A stretch of DNA of 11,243 nucleotides from an uncultured Eubacteriales bacterium (lineage in GTDB: Bacteria > Bacillota_A > Clostridia > Christensenellales > Aristaeellaceae). The stretch is from the NCBI GenBank assembly GCA_902803675.1, contig CADCQZ010000405.1, positions 1 to 11,243 on the forward strand, in the 5' to 3' direction. The position numbers and the translations under genes are program-made. This document shows positions 1 to 5,747 of this stretch, piece after piece (within the stretch, counting starts at the first letter, position 1; each line of letters begins with the position of its first letter). The notes beneath the pieces were generated by a model. The model was not told the DNA's origin, made no database searches, and saw only the letters and a program-made list of their open reading frames with translations.

Positions 1-83
1 AGGGCGTCTTCCTCTCCGGCGGCCGCGGCCATGACCGGGATCAGGAGGATGAGAACGGTCATGAGGATCAGTGATCTTCGCAT
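1..83 (-). CDS. Secreted protein, 5' end only (signal peptide)
   Basis: Only about 27 codons lie in the window; the gene continues off the left edge. Read on the minus strand, the ATG at 83-81 is preceded by a GAGGTG ribosome binding site. The translation is a classic signal peptide: Arg-Arg near the start, a hydrophobic core of Leu, Ile, Val and Met, then an Ala-rich cleavage region (MAAAAGEED). I see no lipobox cysteine within the visible part. The protein is therefore probably exported, but its mature function cannot be read. It lies 52 bases downstream of the DUF362 gene on the same strand, so the two are likely cotranscribed. Confidence 0.6.
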   Translation of the reverse strand, partial: MRRSLILMTVLILLIPVMAAAAGEEDA

Positions 84-135
84 TTATCGCACCTCGTATC
101 CTGAGTTTGTTCGTTCGCTTTCGGCTGTCCGTTCG

Positions 136-1203
136 TCAGGCATTCGTCTGCATCGCCGCCAGGGCTTCCTGAGCCAGTCTGCGGCGCTCGGCCACGATCG
201 GCAGCTCCACGAAAGGCTGCACGCCTTCCACAGCGTTCGCGGGCAGGATGCGTTCGTCCCCGTCGTCCGTATCCAGAAGCACATACTTCCGGTTGCCCAT
301 GCCCATTTCCTGCATGTAGCTGAGCTGACGGTGGCCGTGCCGGGTCTCGATACGCTCCCGCAGCGCCGCGCCGTCCGTTTCGCCCAGGGCGTAGATCATG
401 TCCACGCAGGCCTGATCCAGCGCCAGGATGTCCGTGGAGGCCAGGATGCCCACATTGGGCGTGACCACTTTCTCCGCCAGGCAGCCCTCGCAGTCACAGG
501 ATACGGACATGTTGCGCATCACGTTCACATAGCAGATCTTTTTTCCGAAATGGTCGATGGTGGCCTTCGTGGACTCGGTCATACGCTCCATCAGCTCTTC
601 CATGTCCACGCTCCAGGCCATTTCGGGATCCTGGCTGTCCCGGGCGTGGATCATCCGCTTGCCGATCCGGCCGTCCGCGCAGCCGATGCCGATGTTCTTG
701 TTGCTGCCGCCGAAGCCGCCCATGGTGTGCCCCTTGAAATGGGTGAGCACCACCAGGGAATCGTATCCGGGAAGGGTCTTGCCCACGGACATGTGGTCGA
801 ACCATTTACCGCCCGTGACCGGGAGAGACGCGGTGCCTTCGGAATCGGTGATGTCCACGGGACAGAAGGTCCAGCCGTTCACTTTCAGGGTCTCCAGGTG
901 TTTTTCGGTGGTGTCCCTGTCTCCCTGATAAAAGGTGTTGGTCTCCACGATCACGGCGTCGGGCAGATCGTTTTTGATCAGCTCCTCCACCCATTCGTGG
1001 GGGATGATGTTGGGGCCGTGCTTCTCGCCTGTATGCAGTTTCACGGCGGTCCTGCCCGTGATGGCGCCGCTCACGCGGCCGACCATTTTGCGCAGGCCTT
1101 CGGCGGACAGGTCACGGGTGAAATAAACGATGGATTCGTTGCCGGTGCGTTCTTCATAGGGAACATAACGCTCGCCGCCGGTCCCGGGGATCTTTTCACT
1201 CAT
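136..1203 (-). CDS. DUF362 family protein lacking the ferredoxin insert
   Basis: A 355-aa protein of the DUF362 family, annotated elsewhere as 'uncharacterized Fe-S center protein'; the function is unknown. Family hallmarks are visible in order: a KLHTGE segment near residues 55-60, an ETNTFYQG stretch near 87-94, HFKGHTMGGFGGSNKNIGIG around 155-174, and the closing pattern CDCEGC (236-241) with PNVGILASTDILALDQA (249-265). Family members commonly carry two CxxCxxC ferredoxin motifs between the GFGG segment and the CDC segment. Here that interval is short and has no cysteine cluster, so no [4Fe-4S] ferredoxin domain is present; only the CDCEGC cysteines remain. I chose the start at 1203 because GAAAGGA lies about 8 bases upstream. 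A longer reading frame to 1326 exists but has no ribosome binding site and its extra residues do not resemble the family. Confidence 0.85.
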   Translation of the reverse strand: MSEKIPGTGGERYVPYEERTGNESIVYFTRDLSAEGLRKMVGRVSGAITGRTAVKLHTGEKHGPNIIPHEWVEELIKNDLPDAVIVETNTFYQGDRDTTEKHLETLKVNGWTFCPVDITDSEGTASLPVTGGKWFDHMSVGKTLPGYDSLVVLTHFKGHTMGGFGGSNKNIGIGCADGRIGKRMIHARDSQDPEMAWSVDMEELMERMTESTKATIDHFGKKICYVNVMRNMSVSCDCEGCLAEKVVTPNVGILASTDILALDQACVDMIYALGETDGAALRERIETRHGHRQLSYMQEMGMGNRKYVLLDTDDGDERILPANAVEGVQPFVELPIVAERRRLAQEALAAMQTNA

Positions 1204-1298
1204 CGGTTCGTTCCTTTCTGACGGATCGGTATGCTTGGTATGCGGTCCTGCTTTATCCGCTGCCGCAGGCAGGGGATGATCATCGGTCACCACCTTGA

Positions 1299-1307
1299 AT
1301 AATACCA
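1299..1307 (-). promoter_or_regulatory. Possible extended -10 promoter for the DUF362 gene
   Basis: On the minus strand the sequence TGGTATTAT reads as an extended -10 element (TG, one base, TATTAT). No good -35 box is found 16-18 bases upstream, which is tolerable for extended -10 promoters. It would give a leader of roughly 90 bases before the DUF362 ATG. I see no riboswitch or terminator in that leader. Confidence 0.35.
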
Positions 1308-1386
1308 CAGGAAGCCGGGAAATCATACAGGAAAATTAACTTTTACGTCCGGCGCCTGCAAGAACAATCAAAAAACATTCAGCCCC

Positions 1387-1415
1387 TTGACAGTTCCGAC
1401 CCGGATTTTTATACT
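1387..1415 (+). promoter_or_regulatory. Near-consensus sigma-A promoter of the met operon
   Basis: TTGACA at 1387-1392 and TATACT at 1410-1415 are separated by exactly 17 bases. Transcription would start near 1421-1423, leaving about 26 bases before the leader-peptide start codon. Its strength suits an operon whose expression is set downstream by attenuation rather than by promoter choice. Confidence 0.85.
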
Positions 1416-1447
1416 GGTCACATCAATAAGGGAAAGGAGGCAGCGCC

Positions 1448-1531
1448 GTGAGGAAGGCTGTGACCGGTATGATGGGCATGATGATGCGCATGGTCATGCG
1501 CTTATTTTCCTCGTGCGTCTGCCGCCGCTGA
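1448..1531 (+). CDS. Met-rich leader peptide (27 aa)
   Basis: A short reading frame with a GTG start at 1448, placed 7 bases after a perfect AGGAGG (1435-1440), ending in TGA at 1529-1531. Codons 8-17 read Met-Met-Gly-Met-Met-Met-Arg-Met-Val-Met, so seven of ten are ATG; the rest of the peptide is MRKAVTG before and RLFSSCVCRR after. Runs of the regulated amino acid in a short translated leader, followed by a terminator and then by genes for that amino acid, are the mark of attenuators such as those of trp, his and leu operons. Here the downstream genes encode a methionine ABC transporter, so the codon content and the operon agree. The peptide itself probably has no function beyond being translated. 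An alternative is a small membrane or metal-binding peptide, but its basic character and position make that less likely. Confidence 0.75.
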   Translation: MRKAVTGMMGMMMRMVMRLFSSCVCRR

Positions 1532-1558
1532 TCATCCCTCTTAAGGATCGTTGCCGCA

Positions 1559-1588
1559 ACGGGGCATTCGTACGAATGTCCCGTTTTT
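1559..1588 (+). terminator. Intrinsic terminator (attenuator) before metQ
   Basis: ACGGGGCATTC (1559-1569) pairs with GAATGTCCCGT (1574-1584), including one G-U wobble, around a short GTAC loop, followed by five T residues at 1584-1588. It lies inside the transcript of the promoter at 1387, after the leader peptide and before any structural gene, which is the expected place of an attenuator. Confidence 0.8.
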
Positions 1589-1729
1589 GTGATCATGTGA
1601 GGTAAAAAAGATGATCTTTCATCCCGACGGGGCGACGCAGCGAATGTTCTGATCCCCGGCACCGTCATCAGGATCCCTTTTTCACACGTTTCAAAGCGCA
1701 GAATATGAGATCTGAAAGGAGAAATAACC

Positions 1730-2629
1730 ATGAAAAAGCTGATTTCCGTCCTTCTCGCCGCTCTTCTGATCGCCTCTCTCGTATCCGCCGCTTCCGCCGA
1801 AAAGCTTCTGATCGCCATCCCCAATGACGGCACCAACCTGAGCCGCGCCATCAAGCTCCTGGAGACCGCGGGCCTTCTGACCGTGGATCCGGCGGCGGGA
1901 TATACCCCCGAGATCAAGGACATCACCGGTTATATTTATGATATCGAGGTGGAGCCGGTGGCGGCGAACACCCTGCCCTCCACCCTTCAGGATTACGCCG
2001 GCGCCACCATCAACGGCACCTACGCGATCCCCTACGGCCTCCTGCCCTCCAAGGACGGCCTGATCATCGAGCAGCAGTCCGAGTCGGGCGACAATCCTTA
2101 TGTGAACGTCATCGTGGCCCGCACCGCGGACGCGGACAACGAGATCTACAAAAAGATCTGCGAGGCCTATCAGTCCCAGCTGGTGGCCGAGTTCCTCCTC
2201 GAGCGCTACGAGGAAGCGTTCTACCCGGCCTTCGACTATAATCCGGCTTACATGATCGAAACGAGCTTCGTCTCCGATATCCTGGCGTACGAGTCTCCCA
2301 AAGAGGGCAAGACCGTGGTCACCGTGGGCGTCTGCTCCGGCGGCAATGATCAGTGGCAGGCCGTTCAGAAGGTCCTGGACGATGAGGGCGCGGGCATCTA
2401 TATCGATCTGAAGATCTTCGACGCCTACAACCTTCCCAACGAGGCTCTCAATTCCGGCGATGTGGATCTGAACGCCTTCCAGCACAAGGCTTACCTGAAC
2501 AACGAGATCAGCCAGTTCGGCTATGATCTGACGGTGATCGCCGACACCCTGATCGCGCCCCTGACGCTCTACAGTGAGCAGTTCGACAGTGTGGACGGCA
2601 TCAAGGACGCGGCCGGCCTGCTCAAGTGA
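1730..2629 (+). CDS. metQ: Circularly permuted MetQ/NlpA methionine-binding protein
   Basis: A 299-aa exported substrate-binding protein for the MetNI ABC transporter, which imports L- and D-methionine. Residues 1-23 are a signal peptide with an SASA-type signal peptidase I site (A21-S22-A23) and no lipobox cysteine. Residues 25-168 match the normally C-terminal part of MetQ: IAIPNDGTNLSRAIKLLE, ATINGTYAI (92-100), NPYVNVIVAR (122-131) and the usual last residues YPAF (165-168). Residues 169-193 are a linker. Residues 194-290 match the normally N-terminal part: TVGVCSGGNDQW (198-209), DLNAFQHKAYL (246-256), APLTLYSEQF and SVDGIKD. The total length is that of one ordinary MetQ, so this is a permutation rather than a duplication. 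The cut falls in the crossover between the strand after SVDGIKDGA and the IAIPND segment. AAAGGAG lies 8 bases before the ATG. The protein contains only two Met residues (1 and 175), fitting for a protein made in methionine shortage. Permutation and signal type are seen directly against my memory of the family; retained binding is inferred. Confidence 0.85.
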   Translation: MKKLISVLLAALLIASLVSAASAEKLLIAIPNDGTNLSRAIKLLETAGLLTVDPAAGYTPEIKDITGYIYDIEVEPVAANTLPSTLQDYAGATINGTYAIPYGLLPSKDGLIIEQQSESGDNPYVNVIVARTADADNEIYKKICEAYQSQLVAEFLLERYEEAFYPAFDYNPAYMIETSFVSDILAYESPKEGKTVVTVGVCSGGNDQWQAVQKVLDDEGAGIYIDLKIFDAYNLPNEALNSGDVDLNAFQHKAYLNNEISQFGYDLTVIADTLIAPLTLYSEQFDSVDGIKDAAGLLK

Positions 2630-2639
2630 TCCTTTTTCT

Positions 2640-2667
2640 CCGCCGCCGTCCCGTATGACGGCGGCGG
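2640..2667 (+). other. Intercistronic hairpin between metQ and metN
   Basis: CCGCCGCCGTC (2640-2650) and GACGGCGGCGG (2657-2667) form a perfect 11-bp stem with a 6-base loop. No proper T-run follows, so it is probably not an efficient terminator. Such hairpins after a substrate-binding-protein gene often stabilise the upstream mRNA or reduce readthrough, keeping the binding protein in excess over the ATPase and permease. Confidence 0.7.
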
Positions 2668-2689
2668 TGTCTGCTTTATAAGGAGCCTT

Positions 2690-3760
2690 ATGATCCAGAT
2701 CAATGATCTCTGCAAGGTCTTTCAGGGAAAAGGCCGCCAGGTGGACGCGGTCAAAAATGTGTCCCTATCCGTCGAGGATGGGGACATTTATGGCGTTATA
2801 GGCTATTCCGGTGCGGGCAAGAGCACCTTGGTGCGCTGCCTCAACCTGCTGGAGACGCCGGATTCCGGCACGATCCGCATCGGGGATCTCCCGGAGATCA
2901 CCATCAGCGACGGCGTGATCCGGACAAAGAACGGCATCATGCGTGAGAAGGAAAAAGCCGCGCTCCGGCGTTCCGTCGGGATGATCTTTCAGCACTTCAA
3001 CCTGCTGAACCGGTCGAGCGTGTTCGACAATATCGCTTATCCTCTCAAGTATACGGGCAGGAGCCGGGATCAGATCAAAAAACGGGTCATGGAGCTGCTC
3101 AGCCTGGTGGATCTGACGGATAAAGTGAACGCCTATCCCTCGGAGCTCTCCGGCGGCCAGAAGCAGCGGGTCGCTATCGCGCGGGCCCTGGCGGCGGAGC
3201 CGAAACTGCTTTTGAGCGATGAGGCCACCAGCGCCCTGGACCCCGAGGCGACGGAGTCCATCCTCAACCTGCTCAGGGAGCTGAATACCCAGCTGGGCCT
3301 GACGATCGTCCTGATCACCCATGAGATGGCGGTCATCAAGGCCATCTGCCATAAGGTCGCGGTGATGGAGAACGGGTCGGTGGTGGAAGAGGGCGACGTC
3401 TACAAGGTCTTTTCCCATCCCAGGGAAAACATCACCAGGCGCTTCGTGGCCAGCGCCTCCTCCCTCAGCCGGGTGGACAAGCTCCTCAGGGAGGATTCTC
3501 CGCTGGTGCGGGTGGGGGCAGGCGATGTGCTGCTGCGGCTGACCTTCACGCGGGACAGTGTGGGGGACGCCGTGATATCTTCCATCTCCCGGCAGTTCGA
3601 CGTTTCCATGAGCATCGTGCTCGCCAGCGTGGAGGAGCTTCGCGGCGATCCACTGGGCGGGATGGTGGCTCTGCTCAAGGGCTCGCCCGCGGGGGTCGAG
3701 GCCGCGATGGATCATCTGAGGCAGAATCAGGTGGAAGTGGAGGTGCTCCGCCGTGGATGA
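2690..3760 (+). CDS. metN: Methionine ABC transporter ATP-binding protein MetN
   Basis: A 356-aa ATPase that powers methionine import on the inner face of the membrane. Visible motifs: Walker A GYSGAGKST (38-46), Q-loop within MIFQHFNLL (98-106), signature LSGGQ (153-157), Walker B with D177-E178 in LLLSDEATSALDP, and H-loop H211. The C-terminal part from about 275 to 355 resembles the NIL/ACT-like domain of MetN, with DPLGGMVALL near 320-329; in E. coli this domain binds methionine and shuts the transporter down when internal methionine is high. The stretch of about 66-94 between Walker A and the Q-loop is about a dozen residues longer than I expect for MetN. AAGGAG precedes the ATG by a short 4-base spacer. 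The gene overlaps metI by 8 bases. Confidence 0.93.
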   Translation: MIQINDLCKVFQGKGRQVDAVKNVSLSVEDGDIYGVIGYSGAGKSTLVRCLNLLETPDSGTIRIGDLPEITISDGVIRTKNGIMREKEKAALRRSVGMIFQHFNLLNRSSVFDNIAYPLKYTGRSRDQIKKRVMELLSLVDLTDKVNAYPSELSGGQKQRVAIARALAAEPKLLLSDEATSALDPEATESILNLLRELNTQLGLTIVLITHEMAVIKAICHKVAVMENGSVVEEGDVYKVFSHPRENITRRFVASASSLSRVDKLLREDSPLVRVGAGDVLLRLTFTRDSVGDAVISSISRQFDVSMSIVLASVEELRGDPLGGMVALLKGSPAGVEAAMDHLRQNQVEVEVLRRG

Positions 3761-4457
3761 GTTTTTCAAGACCTGGATACCGAACGTGATGGCGTATAAG
3801 ACCCGGTTCCTGGACAGCCTGGGGCAGACCTTTGAAATGACGGTCAAGAGCGGGCTCATCGCCTTCGCCATCGGTCTGGCTCTGGGGGTCCTTCTCACCG
3901 TGACGAAAAAGAACGGTATCCGTCCCCAGCCGGTGGTGTACCGCGTCATCGATCTGATAGTCAATCTTTTCCGGGCGATCCCCTTCATCATCCTGCTGAT
4001 CTTCCTGATCCCCTTCACCCGGTCCCTGGTGGGCACGGCCATCGGCGTCCGCGGAGCGGTGGTGCCCCTGGTGTTCGGCTGCGTGCCGTTTTACACCCGT
4101 CAGGTGGAGGCGGCGCTGGCCGGTGTGGATCCGGGCAAGGTGGAGGCGGCCAAATCCATGGGCAGCGGCACCTGGGGCCTGATCTTCAGGGTCTACCTTC
4201 ACGAGGCCGTGCCGGACCTGATCCGGGTATCCACCATCACCCTCATCAGCCTGATCGGCCTGACCACCATGGCCGGGGCCGTGGGTGCCGGCGGCATCGG
4301 CTCCTTCGCGATCAACTACGGCCAGAACCAGAACCATCAGGATATCGTCAATGTGTGTGTGGTCATCCTTCTCATCGCCGTCTGCGTGCTCCAGATCATC
4401 GGGAACGCCCTGGCGAGGAGGACCACGAACCGCGCGCTTTTCGAGCGCCGGCACTGA
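3753..4457 (+). CDS. metI: Methionine ABC transporter permease MetI
   Basis: A 234-aa inner-membrane permease that forms the methionine channel as a dimer with MetN. About five hydrophobic segments are visible, near 32-50, 64-88, 100-112, 160-186 and 199-218. The EAA coupling loop, which docks on MetN, is at about 131-151 (EAAKSMGSGTWGLIFRVYLH). IPFTRSLVGTAIG (86-98) is typical of MetI. The start is GTG at 3753 inside the end of metN, 7 bases after GGAGGTG; the ATG at 3757 is in another frame. The overlap implies translational coupling. Confidence 0.93.
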   Translation: MDEFFKTWIPNVMAYKTRFLDSLGQTFEMTVKSGLIAFAIGLALGVLLTVTKKNGIRPQPVVYRVIDLIVNLFRAIPFIILLIFLIPFTRSLVGTAIGVRGAVVPLVFGCVPFYTRQVEAALAGVDPGKVEAAKSMGSGTWGLIFRVYLHEAVPDLIRVSTITLISLIGLTTMAGAVGAGGIGSFAINYGQNQNHQDIVNVCVVILLIAVCVLQIIGNALARRTTNRALFERRH

Positions 4458-4475
4458 TCTGAGCGGAGGGGAATC

Positions 4476-5669
4476 ATGTATCGGGATGAGATCATACGTT
4501 TCTGTGACGAACACGCGGGCGTTTATCAGGATATCGCCCGTCAGATCCACGGGAAACCCGAGGTGAGCAACTACGAGTTTTTCGCGAGCTCCCTCCTTTC
4601 CTCGCGTCTGGAGGAGGAGGGCTTCCGGGTGGTCCGGGACGTGGCCGGGCACCGTACCGGTTTTACCGCCGAGGCGGTCTCTCAAAAGCCCGGCCCGGTG
4701 CTGGTCTTCCTGGCGGAGTATGATGCGCTGGCGGGGCTGGGCCATGGCTGCGGGCACAATCTTTTCGGCGCGGCGTCGAGCCTTGCCGCCGCGGCGGTCA
4801 AACAGGTCCTGCCGGACGTGGGGGGCACGGTGCGGGTGTATGGCACGCCCGGCGAGGAAGGCGGCGAGAACGGCAGCGCCAAGGGCTCCTTCGTGCGGGA
4901 AGGCTATTTAAAGGATGTGGACGCGGCCCTGTGCGTGCACCCGGGCTCCGGGAAACACGTGGATACGGCGCCGTTCATCGCCTGCGCGCCCATCGATGTG
5001 GAATTCTTCGGCAGGAGCGCCCACGCCGCCGCCGCGCCCGAGATGGGCATCAACGCGCTGGAAGCCCTGATCCAGACCTTCAACGGTATCAATGCTTTGC
5101 GCCTGTACCTGCCCAAAGACGTCAACATCCACGGCATCGTGGTCAGCGGCGGCGACGCGCCCAATACCATCCCGGAATACGCGAAGGGCAGGTTCTACCT
5201 TCGGGCCGCCACTTCCCCGCGGCTGAGGAAAGTCTATGCCCGGGTGGAGCAGATCGTCGAGGGCGCGGCCCGGATGACCGGCGCCAGGGGTGAGATGCGT
5301 CTGTCCCAGAACTGGGTGGACGACATGGTGCCCACGCCTTCCTTCGACAAGGTGTTCCGGGAGGCCATGGCTTCCCTTGGCGAGGAAGTCTTCCCCGTGG
5401 GCAGGACCGGGTACGGTTCATCGGACGTGGGCAATATCAGTCTGGTGGTGCCCACGATCCAGCCCACGCTGTCCATCAGCGCCGAGACGATCCCGGCCCA
5501 CAGCGAGGCTTTCCGAGACGCGGCCTGCTCTCCGGAGGGGATGAAGTTCGTTCCCCTGGCCGCGAAGGCGATGGCCCTGACGGCTCTGAGGCTCCTGACG
5601 GAGCCGGACACCCTGGCGGGCATCCGGTCGGAACACGCCGCTCTGATGAAAAGCCGGGAGGAAGGCTGA
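4476..5669 (+). CDS. M20 family metallopeptidase / amidohydrolase
   Basis: A 397-aa cytosolic zinc hydrolase (no signal peptide) of the M20 family, closest to the AbgB/PM20D2-like amidohydrolases that split N-acyl amino acids or dipeptides. Likely metal and catalytic residues are visible: EYDALAG (81-87), GHGCGHN (89-95), PGEEGGENG with E127-E128, H155 in CVHP, H183 in GRSAHAAAAPE at the start of the dimerisation domain, and H342 in IPAHSEAFRD near the C-terminus. The gene begins 18 bases after metI with GGAGGGG before the ATG, so it belongs to the met operon. Pneumococcal met loci also place an M20 peptidase beside metQ and metN, which supports a real functional link. A role in freeing methionine from N-acyl-methionine or a small peptide after uptake is inferred; the substrate cannot be read from sequence. 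Confidence 0.88.
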   Translation: MYRDEIIRFCDEHAGVYQDIARQIHGKPEVSNYEFFASSLLSSRLEEEGFRVVRDVAGHRTGFTAEAVSQKPGPVLVFLAEYDALAGLGHGCGHNLFGAASSLAAAAVKQVLPDVGGTVRVYGTPGEEGGENGSAKGSFVREGYLKDVDAALCVHPGSGKHVDTAPFIACAPIDVEFFGRSAHAAAAPEMGINALEALIQTFNGINALRLYLPKDVNIHGIVVSGGDAPNTIPEYAKGRFYLRAATSPRLRKVYARVEQIVEGAARMTGARGEMRLSQNWVDDMVPTPSFDKVFREAMASLGEEVFPVGRTGYGSSDVGNISLVVPTIQPTLSISAETIPAHSEAFRDAACSPEGMKFVPLAAKAMALTALRLLTEPDTLAGIRSEHAALMKSREEG

Positions 5670-5681
5670 TCGCGGCACGGC

Positions 5682-5711
5682 TTGACGCTTTTCTTCATAC
5701 AGTGATAAGAT
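5682..5711 (+). promoter_or_regulatory. Candidate promoter for the orf340 operon
   Basis: TTGACG (5682-5687) and TAAGAT (5706-5711) are 18 bases apart, in the short gap after the M20 gene. Transcription would start near 5718. No intrinsic terminator is visible between the M20 stop codon and this site, so some readthrough from the met operon is possible. Confidence 0.55.
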
Positions 5712-5741
5712 ACCTCCTGTTCCCGTACGGAACAAGGAGGT
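5712..5741 (+). repeat. Inverted repeat covering the orf340 ribosome binding site
   Basis: ACCTCCTGTTCC (5712-5723) and GGAACAAGGAGGT (5729-5741) are complementary over 12 bp with one bulged A and a 5-base loop. The right arm contains AAGGAGG, the ribosome binding site of the next gene. The dyad begins directly after the candidate -10 box. It could be a repressor operator over the start site, or an RNA hairpin that hides the ribosome binding site in transcripts entering from upstream. Confidence 0.65.
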
Positions 5742-5747
5742 CTTTAT

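Larger units (their letters stand above)
1421..1729 (+). promoter_or_regulatory. Leader region of the met operon (candidate methionine attenuator)
   Basis: This stretch of about 300 bases between the promoter and metQ holds, in order: AGGAGG (1435-1440), a Met-rich leader peptide (1448-1531), a short hairpin within its Met codons (GCGCAT 1486-1491 with ATGCGC 1496-1501), and an intrinsic terminator (1559-1588). The segment TGCCGCCG at 1520-1527, the last codons of the leader, can pair with CGGGGCA at 1560-1566, the 5' arm of the terminator, with one bulged G. That pairing would be the antiterminator. A ribosome stalled on the Met codons would leave 1520-1527 free, so readthrough would follow; a ribosome at the stop codon 1529-1531 would cover it, so the terminator would form. 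From 1600 to 1729 there are further short dyads (for example AAAGATGATCTTT near 1606-1618) and the metQ ribosome binding site AAAGGAG at 1715-1721. The pairings were found by eye, not by folding software. Confidence 0.7.

Noticed and set aside
31..1221. Long plus-strand reading frame opposite the DUF362 gene
   Set aside because: It is rich in His, Gly and Arg, has no family resemblance or ribosome binding site, and mirrors codons of a clear DUF362 gene; a GC-rich antisense shadow.
1660..1680. Second intrinsic terminator ending in CCCTTTTT near 1673-1680
   Set aside because: Only a five-base stem (GATCC with GGATC) around a long loop can be drawn, with two C residues before the T-run; too weak to call.
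1421..1729. SAM (S-box) riboswitch or methionine T-box upstream of metQ
   Set aside because: I looked for the conserved S-box core and for the T-box GGTGGTACC sequence and found neither; the leader-peptide architecture explains the region better.
2765..4757. Long minus-strand reading frames opposite metN and metI
   Set aside because: The plus strand carries unmistakable ATPase and permease motifs; the opposite frames have low-complexity charged composition and no start signals.
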